Below are positions 53,528 through 63,187 of a DNA stretch of 64,000 nucleotides, in pieces. The stretch is taken from positions 930,001-994,000 of the forward strand of contig JARGXX010000028.1 in NCBI GenBank assembly GCA_030374765.1, given 5' to 3'. This DNA comes from Agarophyton chilense. Taxonomy: Eukaryota; Rhodophyta; Florideophyceae; Gracilariales; Gracilariaceae. The notes below the pieces were generated by a model. The model was not told the origin of the DNA, made no database searches, and saw only the letters and a list, made by a program, of their open reading frames with translations. The first letter of the stretch is position 1, and each line of letters begins with the position of its first letter. Made by a program: the position numbers and the translations under genes.

Positions 53528-54340
53528 TCAATGAACATAGAATTGACCTCGATCATAAAAACATGCGTCTAGCTCGCTCTCAGAATCTTCAAGTTCATCG
53601 ATGAAAACGTTAAGCGGGCGATGCTCCATGCCCAAGAGCATATTTGCTATGCGTTCATAGTTTGGCGGCGTGCTTTCTGATATTCTTGCTACATAATTTA
53701 AGAGCAATTCGTACTCCGGGAATCGTTTGATTAACTGTCGCAGAGTGAGGTTGCCTACATCATATGGACCAGTATTCTGAAATTCAAAGAAACAGTAAAT
53801 TAAGAAGATAATATCATTCTTGAAATCATATTCATTCGCGTTGTACACAAATTCAGTTATATCTCCCAACAGAACGATAGAATTCACTCTGGAATTAGTA
53901 TTGTACATAAGGTCCCGAATGAATATATCCCCGGTACAGATTTTATGTTCATGAAGACGTTGCATAGTATTAAGCAGACAAAGACAGAATGCGGTAGATT
54001 CGTTCCGGGAAATGCTTCTTTCGGCCATGAATTCATGAAGCAGTGGTCCTTCGTCCTGATAAGAGATCAAACCCAAACTACTGGAAGAACTAAAATCCAA
54101 ATATCTGACGATTGGAAAAGTATCCAGGTTTGGTAACTCAGATGTAAGATATTCGTAGCTTTTTTTGTGCTCTTCGAAGTTCGTTTTCTTTTTATCAATT
54201 CGTATGTACACCCTCTGATCTAGCACTACATCATATGCGCTGCATAAGATATTGGGATCAAATTTTCCAATTTCTTTTACTAACTTCTGAAGTTTGTAAC
54301 GATCTAGGAGAGGGAAGCGCTGCCGTACATCAGATATCAT
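53528..54340 (-). CDS. Protein-kinase-like protein lacking catalytic residues (pseudokinase)
   Basis: 270 codons from ATG, uninterrupted. It follows a kinase fold: an N-terminal DRYKLQKLVKEIG, strand VYIRID at about 44-49 where the beta-3 Lys is Arg, a helix with EEHKKSYEYL, and a hinge-like LGLISYQDEGPLLHEFM. The catalytic-loop position is LHEHKICTGDIFIRD (130-143), with Asp138 kept but the Lys and Asn replaced. LLGDITEF (157-164) stands in for DFG, then YDFKNDIIFLIYCFFEF resembles helix F. No glycine-rich loop is seen. The C-lobe is shortened and an acidic tail follows. The overall path is closest to casein-kinase-1-like proteins, but that is a guess. A truncated duplicate lies 1.6 kb downstream. 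Confidence 0.6.
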   Translation of the reverse strand: MISDVRQRFPLLDRYKLQKLVKEIGKFDPNILCSAYDVVLDQRVYIRIDKKKTNFEEHKKSYEYLTSELPNLDTFPIVRYLDFSSSSSLGLISYQDEGPLLHEFMAERSISRNESTAFCLCLLNTMQRLHEHKICTGDIFIRDLMYNTNSRVNSIVLLGDITEFVYNANEYDFKNDIIFLIYCFFEFQNTGPYDVGNLTLRQLIKRFPEYELLLNYVARISESTPPNYERIANMLLGMEHRPLNVFIDELEDSESELDACFYDRGQFYVH

Positions 54341-54902
54341 GTTTTCGTAAGAAGTGTCTTTGTTGTCTGAAACAGAAGTTTTTTGAACAGCTTGGGTTCA
54401 AGTGGTGACTGAGCGGGAGATGGAGTGCGATCGATTATATAGAAGGAGGGAGGAGAAGAAAAGAAAACCAAACAGGTTTTAGAAGTGTGGTACAACACTA
54501 ATACCTCGTCCAAAATTCATTGGCCAACTTGCTACTCATATACACTTATAATTGCTCAACGCTTGAAGGCTCCAACCATTGCCAATTCTGTATTTAATTA
54601 TAAAAGAGAGTAATCGTATTGAAAATTTTCGTTATTATAAAAGATATGCCTAACGCTGCAGACAACTAGCATGAGAGCCAGAGCTGCTCACTTGTTTTGC
54701 ATGATAATAGTATAAAAAAACCTTCTGATTTTTTTTTTCATTTTGTAGTCTTTTCATATGAACTCTTTTTTGAAAGAAAAGAAAATGAACAAGGATCGAG
54801 GAGATGTTTTATCATGCTATGCGCATGGTGACGTCAATGCATGGCTTCATAGATGACATAAACGTATATACTGTCAACATGGCCTTCATGAGGTAGCAAC
54901 TA
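54341..54902. other. Upstream region of the pseudokinase gene
   Basis: A purine-rich patch at about 54440-54480 with TATATAGAAGG may be the promoter of the minus-strand gene or plain low-complexity DNA. Otherwise AT-rich with no gene. Confidence 0.3.
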
Positions 54903-55604
54903 ATGTGGACACGTTTACGCAACCGATACAATAGAGCGTCAGCGATCATTCTGCTGGATTCTCGTACCCACAACTTTCGTTTCAATTTTCCTCTCTGGCT
55001 GTGGCTGTGTCCGCTTTGCGAGTTAATACGACATCTTCCATCACATATAAACTTTTCATCTTCCTACACACTGACACCATCTCAAGTTAGGCGTTCGATA
55101 AACAGGAATTTTGAGCTAATCCAGATCATTCGACTGTTAGGTTTCACAGTAGAGATCGTTCCCAGAATCAAGCGTAGAACCAAAATCGTCGAATCACACG
55201 GGTTTTCTGTACTTTTTGCTGACGTTGAATATCATCGCAACTTTCAGGTAGTGAAGATATACCTGAATAGCGCCGGGCCAAACATTTCTCAAACCGCAAG
55301 AAGTATACCAGCTGACAATTGTACAAGTACCATCAAACATCTTTCATGCGAAACTAATTCATTTATTGTAGTTTGGGGGCTGACGGCCGTTGTGGCACTG
55401 CAGTTCCTTACTGTGAAATACGATGACTCATGTATCGCCGATATTGTTGAAGGCAATTGCCGTAAAAAGATGTGTTTCATGTCTCTCAACTACACTGCGG
55501 ACCCAGAAAAGAAGAAGAAACAGAAAAACATGCATCTTTACAGGTTCGCTTGTTCGAGCTGCGTGGGATGCATTTCAAATCCGATAATCGTATTTTGGAC
55601 ATGA
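54903..55604 (+). CDS. Hypothetical protein, 233 aa, one membrane segment
   Basis: An open frame from an ATG. It has hydrophobic, Trp/Leu-rich stretches near residues 28-42 (FPLWLWLCPLCELI) and 150-168 (SFIVVWGLTAVVALQFLTV). Between them are Arg-rich segments and several Cys. The region around SFIVVWGLTAVVAL resembles the single helix preceding the tail in the three-pass membrane proteins (47053, 720), so it may be a decayed relative. The end is Lys/Gln-rich and then Cys-rich. No domain recognised; it may be a pseudogene. Confidence 0.4.
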   Translation: MWTRLRNRYNRASAIILLDSRTHNFRFNFPLWLWLCPLCELIRHLPSHINFSSSYTLTPSQVRRSINRNFELIQIIRLLGFTVEIVPRIKRRTKIVESHGFSVLFADVEYHRNFQVVKIYLNSAGPNISQTARSIPADNCTSTIKHLSCETNSFIVVWGLTAVVALQFLTVKYDDSCIADIVEGNCRKKMCFMSLNYTADPEKKKKQKNMHLYRFACSSCVGCISNPIIVFWT

Positions 55605-55617
55605 AATGAATCGATCT

Positions 55618-55857
55618 TCATACAGCAACTGCATGAAGAAAAGATAAAAAGTTCACGCTCCGCATGATCCAAGGTACATACAAATAGATTTCGTGTGAGG
55701 CCATGTAGAGGATGATACCAATCCTCTTCGTCATGGACTTTGTATGCCTTAGCATCTTGCCATCCACATTGGCTTCCAGTGGGACACGCTTTCGCTTGGC
55801 AGCTTCTATGTTATAGCTCAAATTCTTGATTAAGAAACACAGCGATGAGTTTAACAA
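55618..55857 (-). CDS. Unidentified small ORF
   Basis: 79 codons, converging on the previous ORF with a 13-base gap. It reads SLCFLIKNLSYNIEAAKRKR and ends in a hydrophobic stretch (PWIMRSVNFLSFLHAVAV). No match. Given its position directly after the 54903 ORF, it may be chance. Confidence 0.25.
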   Translation of the reverse strand: MLNSSLCFLIKNLSYNIEAAKRKRVPLEANVDGKMLRHTKSMTKRIGIILYMASHEIYLYVPWIMRSVNFLSFLHAVAV

Positions 55858-55869
55858 ACCGATCAGCGC

Positions 55870-56916
55870 CTCTACTGTTATCCTTTCATCTTTGACCCCA
55901 CACTTGCCCTTCTAACGAAAAGTGCGATTATGGGGTCCCCTCAGTGTGAAGTTGTTCTATCAGATTTGTTTTCTAACGTTCAGGGATTAGCGAAAAGAGG
56001 CGCGACGCGATGCCTCGGACGAGGGCAGGCTAACCCGACGGAAGTAGACTGACCCGACGAAAGGAGGCTGATCCGTCGACGGTGGGCCGGGGATGCCGTC
56101 AAGTAGATCTATCCGTTAGCCATTCTAGATCCAAATTAAATCTACTTCTACGTGCCTTGAAATCCCAATTTTGAACGCGGAGCAGAGCCAGAAACGCTTG
56201 TTTATGTCCATGTGTACAAAGTTGCGTTGGCTGTGTTTTTCATTTCATCTCATTGTCTCTGCTTCTTGCATGTTGAAAACAGCGAGTAAGGACGAATAGT
56301 AGAATAATACTTCGAAGCCTTTCGATAGTTTTCAACTTCTTCTGTACAACGCAAGATCCATCTATTATTTTCAAAGGCAGGTGTAGGCTTTTTAGTTTGT
56401 TGTCAAACTAAGGAGAAACAAAATGCATCGCTGTGCATTCATACAAGATGTTTCAAAATGTGTATCTTCGTTCTAAGTATAGTCACTATTGGAGAGATTA
56501 GGTGGTCTGTGATGATTTCCTCCAAACTTACTTCATGGAGAAGATCTAAGGACTGCAACCAAGTTTGCCTGAACGCGAAGAAAAAAGAAATGTGAAAAAA
56601 TGACTTCAAAGAAGAACACCTCTTCAGCATAAACGACAAATGAATGATTGCCTACTGGCACTTACTGGCATTAATTTGATAGTTCTTATCATGAGTGTGA
56701 AAAGGATTAGCAAACAAATAACTTCAAATATGACAAAATGGAGTGGGTATATATGTTTTATTCAACTGAAAATAGCACACAGATGATTGTACAAGAAAAA
56801 AAAGTATTCCCTCTCTCGAGTTTCCACTAATGCATCTCATAACGAATAATGACTGTAGTTTTAGCGTGGAAAGAGCTTATGGTTTTAAAGGTTATGATAA
56901 CGAACAACCTGTAACG
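55870..56916. other. Intergenic, one GC-rich patch
   Basis: At 55985-56095 a GC-rich patch repeats CCCGACG/CCGTCGAC-like words (TAACCCGACG, TGACCCGACG). The remainder is AT-rich and without genes. Confidence 0.4.
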
Positions 56917-57209
56917 TAACAATGAGAGTAATGTATCGAACAAACGGTAGCGTAACGTGGTAGCAGTTTTTTTTACCTGTCGATGTCGTTCTTGTGAGTT
57001 CAAGCAACTTGGTAAGCTCTTATATAGAATTCTAGAGTATCTATGTAGCCTACGATGGTTCCAAATGCGGAAGCACTTCTAATCAGGTGAGCACCCTTTG
57101 AATTGCATGATATCCGAAAGGGCCGCACCCCAAACGAGATGCATGTGCATCCAAAACGACTTCGTAACCATCCCAAAGAGGTGACAGCAACTGTAGGTCT
57201 TGATATTCA
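56917..57209 (-). repeat. 3' LTR of the second copia element (about 290 bp)
   Basis: The left edge TAACAATGAG matches the LTR edge of the complete copia (TAACAATGG). The right edge abuts a purine run (AAGGAAAAAAAG) on minus. It has a TATA-like TCTATATAAGAGC at about 57027-57015. Length agrees with the 286-bp LTR. The pol stop codon TGA appears to overlap the first LTR bases. The partner LTR lies beyond the window. Confidence 0.6.
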
Positions 57210-59288
57210 CTTTTTTTCCTTGTTTGAGTAGCTAGCCAAGGAAGACGTGAAACTGCGCGACTGAGCCTCCGGGAAACTCAACAGAAGCTTGCTGCTGAAC
57301 ATCAAAAGCTGTAAAGTCTGGCTTAACGGGCTATCCGTTTTTGTCAATGGATAGCTAAGGTTTGTCTTTCCGGGTATCCAAACCATACGACTTATGTTCC
57401 GTGTTTCAAATTCATATCTCATCTCAGCAACATCGCCTCGGATACTCTTTTCAGTAGCACTGTGACATGTCGACAAAGATTCATACAGATCCTTAGAGTC
57501 AACGCACACAACAAGATGTACTTCAAGGTTGAGTAAACAACTGTAGGCCTTCTTCAACAACTTCCCTTCATCTATACCCATATTCGCTGCCAAAGTTTCA
57601 GCTGCTTCAACAGAGCGAACTGGTCTTTTGAATTTCGTAGAAGATCAGTTGAGGGTGTGGAAGAAAGAACCAGATTGGAGCTCTCCAATCATCAATCCAG
57701 CAATAAATCCCAATTGTCCAGACTCTGACGGTCGACTAGCATCGGCGAACACTAGCAAAGATAGATGGTAGCGTTTTGAATCATTTGGTGTCTCGAACTG
57801 GATCGTACTTCCTAATTTCTTCGGTGAACAAAGTAGGTTCGTTTGGGTAATAAGATCATGTACAGTAGGGCTAGGGATTTTCTGCTGAAGAACACTTGAA
57901 ACCAATGAACAGAACGGGCTTGCAGCTACTCCAATCCATCCCAAATAGCCATTCAGCGACCTGAATTCTGAGTACTCCAGTTCATTGAGATGTTAATCAT
58001 CCTGTTTACGACGCATACGGGTGAGTGGGAAGGCCTCGAGAGCCTGAAGTTTTTCTTCCCCATGCATAGTAATCGTAAAATCTGCGTGCTGCGTGATTGA
58101 TAGACCAAAAAACGTAAACGTACCAGGACCGTACACGATGGTTCCTAGTTCGTACGTGTTTCGAACTTCCTTCACAATAGCATTGAGAGCCGTCATGGTT
58201 CCAGAAAAGAGAATGTCATCGACAAGTTTAACTGCAACAGCCTGTAGTTCATCTTTGGCGCGAATGTAAAACAGTTGAGGAACGTAAGCGAGCTGCGAAA
58301 ATCCCAAGTCCTTGAAAAAGGTGTCACTGTGCTTTTTCTATTTGGCATTAGCGTTAACGAGACCATAAGAAGCAGCCAAAAGTAACCAGTAGAAGGATCG
58401 GCTCGTGCATTCGCGCGGAGGTACAACATAAACATCCCTCTTCGCTTCACCAGTTTGTAGAAACGCGGATTTAACATCGACTTTCACAAGGGCCCATTTG
58501 TACAAACATGAAATGGACAGCAAAATTCGAAAGCCAACAGGAGGGAATGTAGCAGAATCTGTGCGAAGATTGTGTTTCTCTTTGTCCTTGTTTCCATGTG
58601 GGGCAATTCTGGCCTTCGTGCTCTGTGACCCATCGTCAAGAGACTTCAGTTTGTACAACACATGGCTCGAAATAATATTTGCATCGCGTGGAATCTTTGA
58701 GACATGAATTTCCTTCACTGTTCTCTTAAATGAAATCTCTTCTTTCGAATACGCGTTTTGTATTATATAGGCAGGTAGACCTTGAGCATGGTTGGCAAGA
58801 AACTCTTTGTGCTGAAACTCCTGAAAGTAGAGCTTGACATCATTCTTCTCATGGCTAGTGAGTTCCGTTCCGGGAGATAATTGAATCTCATTCGAATTTA
58901 CTGCATCCAAACCAGACCCTGGAGCACCTCTCCAGGTCTCATCATGGAGATGAAGCGTTTCCTGTTCTCCATCTTCATAGTTGATTTGGTACCGGTCTCC
59001 ATCTTCAATATGGCTCACCACTGTACCTGGGTAGTATTTGTCATCCAATGGCCAATAAACTTCAATGGTGTCACCAACAATAGGCATCAAGGGAAGATTT
59101 GTATCTGAATAAGTGCCATGAATCTGAAGGGGGCTGGAGAAATCTGCATCAAATGATGCGGGGTCCGGAAGGGTCCGGTCAAGAACTTGATTGTCATCAG
59201 GGGAAACAAGCTCATTGTCAATGTTCAGTTGCAGTTGCGAATCGAGTTCATCGATCGATTCTTGTACAGCATTTCCAAGGGAGTTGTC
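57207..59288 (-). pseudogene. pol: Second copia element: Tudor-like module, RT and RNase H (broken)
   Basis: All pieces are in one minus frame with in-frame stops. The left piece is RNase H (LVVCVDSKDLYESL; WIPGKTNLSYPLTKTDSP). Then come VFADASRPSES at about 57740 and the RT palm at 58307-57993 (VKLVDDILFSG as the YxDD box). 59288-58338 holds the Tudor-like GDTIEVYWPLDDKYYPGTVV and YEDGEQETL (about 59070-58970), the RT start (ANIISSHVLYKL, VDVKSAFLQTG) and GLVNANAK. It is homologous to the complete copia at 30-35 kb but clearly diverged. At 59288 it is cut by the LTR of the second chromovirus, so the upstream integrase and gag lie outside. The open frame continues into the LTR as a chimera without meaning. 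Confidence 0.85.
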
Positions 59289-60204
59289 TGTGGAGCAAAA
59301 CCCGGCGACGGGAAGTGCTCTCAAGGTGTTTGAAGCCTTGCTCCCTGGGGGAGGCAGACTCAGAGACAGAGCCCTCCGTTCCACCCGTAGTGTGGGGTGT
59401 AACTCCCACGGGGGATTCCGGCAGTACCGACGGAGGTGAGGGGTAGAAACCGTTGGATCGGGAATAGGTATGGGTATCCCAAAGAATGAGGGAACATCTG
59501 GCGAAGAGGAAAAACGGGGCGAGGGTCGGGCACTAACAGGCACCGGACCCGAGAACCAGAAAAGGGGCGAAACAACAGAAGAAACCCAATACAGGGGCGA
59601 AAACCTGTCCTCGAAAGGAAACACAAAAAGCGCGCAACAAGTAAGCAGAACCCCCACGGGGTATCGTGCACGCAGGTCGTCTGAGCGGTCCCAAGGGGGT
59701 GGTTGCACGGATCCCAAACGTGGGCACTCTCCAAGTGGAGTCGTGTCCCTACGCAGGCGTTGCTAACCAGAGCCCGTTCCGGGTTGTAACGCCGAAACGA
59801 TGGCGACGAAGAACCTCTAAAGGTATCGAAGACCAACCTTGGTTACCATTTACTCTGAGCTTCGGACTGTCAGATCTCGTCTCCCAAAGTAGGACCCACT
59901 AACTAAACTCTACAGTAGTGCACACCTGCTCAGGGCCATACACGTGGAGATCCTACTGTCAGGGCCCAAAAGTCCAACGTTCTAACAAATATCCGAAAAT
60001 CGGTGCCAAAATTGAGCCACGTGTATCACGGGGCCAATCCAAACATGGGCCATCCGAATTTTCACTTCATAGGCGAACTCTAACCAGAAAACAGTGCCAC
60101 CTCAGCACACCTTAGAGGGAATCATAGTCATAACCCTCGGAGGGTTCAATCCTCATTCTATGAGTTGCATCTTCAAGTATCCCCTAACTGGGCGTTGCTC
60201 TACA
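59289..60204 (-). repeat. 3' LTR of the second chromovirus (916 bp)
   Basis: It starts TGTGGAGCAAAACCC and ends with the near inverse, ...GGGCGTTGCTCTACA, giving terminal TG...CA. The right side abuts CTCCCCCTCC, which on minus is the polypurine tract GGAGGGGGAG. The left edge is exactly where copia homology stops (GAGTTGTC). The partner LTR is off-window, so the limits rest on one copy. Confidence 0.7.
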
Positions 60205-60415
60205 TCTCCCCCTCCTTAAGACGAGGAAGAACATTCCGAGCCGTGGGTGTCTCGCTTTCCCCTCACTATATATACTTCTCTCCCAATGGGGTCCTTCACC
60301 ACTTCTGAGGATCGCCACAAAACCGGCACATCGGTACAACTTTCTTCTACTCCTCCCGACTTTTGGCGATAAGCAACTTCTCGCAACAGCAGTCTCAACC
60401 AGCCCTCTCAAGGGA

Positions 60416-61959
60416 ATGAACCCATACGTCCTCAACCCACTCTCGGGGCCATCGGCCTCCGCGCCGGCGGACAACGAAGCTCCCCAGCAGGGTGGATATT
60501 TCTCCGGTTTGGATGCGGCTCCGTCAGGTACCTAACGTTCCGCCTTGGCGAGCAACCGACATCCTCAGGAGGATTTGGACATTAACGCGGTGGCGTGGAA
60601 CTCCGCTCATGCGATGCCCTTGGTAGCAAACTCCAGAGGTTGGATCTCAAACGAATCCTTTCGAAGGTGGAGTCCCCTTACCGATCCGGTGATATATTCC
60701 CGCGCTCCGTGGTTCCATCCGACAGCGGTTCGCGACGATGAGCTCATCGACTCCTACGTGGAGGACGGCTTATTGCCGGGTGGCCTACCTGTCGAGGTTG
60801 TACGTTCTCTCGATTGGAGGGCGCGGGTAGCCATAGAGCCTCAGTATCTATACCGCGGTCGCGGGGAGTCCCTGGACAAGGCGCGCGCAGCGATGGCGGC
60901 TCTGGCCTACCAGCGATTGGAGAGGTCACGCTTTGACCATCTGGTTCCCCCGGAGTACGGGTTCGATGTCGCCTATTACCGCACGTACGGTGAGGTCTCC
61001 TACGGGGATAACCTGGCAGCCTTTCCCGAAGCCGAGTTCCGCGGACCGGGTTTTCCTCTCCGAGAAGATATGCTCCAATGGAGTCGTCCCATCCTTCGGG
61101 CTGAATTCAGGTACCTTCAACGGCAGTTTACCCAGTATGGGTTCGATCGACGCGATATTGGGCCCTCGTTGCAGCCAAGTGGGCAGCCCGCGTAGCGGCG
61201 CACCTCCTCTGGGATGCTCATGACCATTTCCGTATCTGGTACATTCCTCCGATGCTACGGACCATCATGCGTCAGATCGACCTTGTCCCAGCGTTGGGTT
61301 CGGCCAGCAGCGTGCAGGACCTGTATCCAATCTTGGACGTGATCGACAACACCCAATGGGATCGAGTTCCAGTGGAAAATCAGCCCGCAGGGGAAGGATC
61401 CGCGCGAGACAAGTCTCCTGGCCGGTACGATCCGGGCTCCGGTAACTGGGTCTATTACAATCCCTTCGAAGGGGTTCGCATCAGCGCGGCGCAAGCACGG
61501 GCGCTGATTGACTCGCCTCGACCAATGCCGGTGGGACACCCGACGGGGTTCATTTTTACCGACGATTACGAGTACGAGCCTCCGGTAGACCTGGACGATC
61601 CAGCGTTGGATAACGACATGCCAGCTCCTAGTGGAGTACTCCCTGTGGAGCCATCTGCACCCTTCCAACCAGTGAGAACGACCTCAGCTGCGGCGGCGAA
61701 TGCATCCGGTGGCGGTCCATCTGCTCCCCCCGGGTGGGGTGTGAACACCCTTGCGCAGGCGCCAGTTGCCACTCCGCAAGCGGATAGTGTGCGACAAGGC
61801 CTCGTGAACGCGGGCATTCCGATTCCCCCGGGTATGACGGATATGAGCCAGATGTTGGCTTTCGCCTCGGCGTACCATCAGGGGCAGAATCCCAACGGAG
61901 GGCGGGTCCCTCCTCGGGCTTTCCGTGGTTCCGACTTCGGGCAATTGTGGAGTCCATAG
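60416..61959 (+). pseudogene. Antisense accessory ORF of the second chromovirus (aORF)
   Basis: It starts MNPYVLNPLSGPSAS at ATG 60416, 212 bp inside the LTR. One in-frame TAA follows at codon 40. The frame then runs open to 61195 (YSRAPWFHPTAV, LPGGLPVEVVRSLDW). A frameshift at about 61196 leads to 61252-61959 (HLLWDAHDHF spans the shift, then LYPILDVIDNTQWDRVPVE, NWVYYNPFEGV, SAAQAR). The last 100 residues are Pro/Ala/Ser-rich and end in FRGSDFGQLWSP. Matching blocks occur in the first chromovirus at 8731-11043. With only one stop and one shift in 1.5 kb, the ORF is much less decayed than random DNA. I recognise no known domain. It ends about 60 bp from the pol end, tail to tail. Confidence 0.75.
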
Positions 61960-61984
61960 CTTGGCGACAATAGTAAACTTCTGA

Positions 61985-62170
61985 TATTTGCATAACTTTT
62001 TTTCTTCTTCCTTCCTAGGATCTTAACTTCTACTTCTTTTCTTTTTCCTTCTTAGGATCTTCTTCATCTTCGTCTTCATCTTCGTCTTCATCTTCTTCCC
62101 TTCCTAGGGTCCAATCTTCTTCTTAATCTTCTTCTCCACTTCGTGGGTCTTCTTTTCCTTTTTTTCATCA
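61985..62170. other. Purine-rich (minus) tract between the converging ORFs
   Basis: The plus strand repeats TCTTCATCTTCGTCTTCATC. On minus it reads as an acidic-then-basic tail (EEDEDEDEDEEDPKKEKEKK) ending in a stop at about 62019. It may be the C-terminus of Pol or a structural tract; the first chromovirus has a shorter equivalent. Confidence 0.5.
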
Positions 62171-62399
62171 TAAACTGTCCCGATAACCGGTGCTGTGTTC
62201 CCCAGTTAACGGCGCTAGGCCGAGGGCCAGTAGACATTCCCTCTCAATACGTGTTCTTCGGGATACTCTCCTCAATTCCTCTTCACAGGTCCAACATCTT
62301 CCTCACTTCGAGGTCTCATCCACACCAGTTCCTGTGGTGGCTTACCCGACTCGGACACGATCCAGACTTGGAGGCAAGGTTACCCGAGCGCGTCGGTGA

Positions 62400-63187
62400 T
62401 AGGATAAAACCTTAGACCTCGGAAGGTGCTCAATGGGTTCCACTGTATCCTCATCAGGCGAGAATCCGTACCATCAGACTTGGTAGCGGACTTCTCCCTC
62501 GGGGGTGTAGATGTGACGCACGATGCGATCGATAACGAATTCCTGCGGGTACAATTTTCCCTGTTCGGGCTTCTCTTCCATCTTGGAACGCTCTAGTTCC
62601 CTTGAGGGTGTCAACGTAGGGTCTAGACACACTCCGGTGGGTTCTTTTCCGTGTTGCGAGCGGGTCTCAGCACTTCGTCCAAACGGCGCCGAGTGGCCTG
62701 TGGGCTACGTTGTAACTTCCGTCTACGGAGTCAAAACGGTCCAGTTTTCAGTTTTTCTTAAAGCTGAGATCTTCCCGATAACAACGGTGTTCTTAGATCA
62801 CGTGACGATTGAGAAACCGCGACGCGGTAGCGTCTCCAGTCTCAGGGGGTAAGACTTCAACGTCAACCCGAGCTACGGGGACGAAGGTTGCTCCCGTGCA
62901 ACGCGCCGTGCGACGGAGGCGGTTTGCGCGACGGTTGGTCGTCAGAGCCTTTTGATTGGCTCGGTGCCATTCGACGTGTGCCACACAAATGCGCGGGCGC
63001 TCCGTGTGGGGTGACCGTTCCTTTGTGCGGGAAAATCTGCCTATGCGGATGTGAGGTGGCGCTTTCGACACACGCTAGCACTCTCCTGAGCTGTCCCCGA
63101 CGGATCTCACTCATTTCTTTCCCATTCCTGAGGGTTCCAGTGTCTCCATAGGAGTTCCTATTCCCATTCCATAACGGAGAGCCAAAT
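62400..63187 (-). pseudogene. Chromodomain end of the second chromovirus pol
   Basis: The minus frame near 62552-62406 reads YPQEFVIDRIVRHIYTPEGE, then VRYQV-stop-WYGFSPDEDT and VEPIEHLPRSKVLS, a chromodomain with a TGA next to the conserved aromatic position. Upstream, KMEEKPEQGKLYPQ links to a low-complexity stretch. Between this and 63188 the strand carries many stops, so the linker from the integrase has decayed. Homologous to the chromodomain at about 11.4 kb. Confidence 0.75.
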
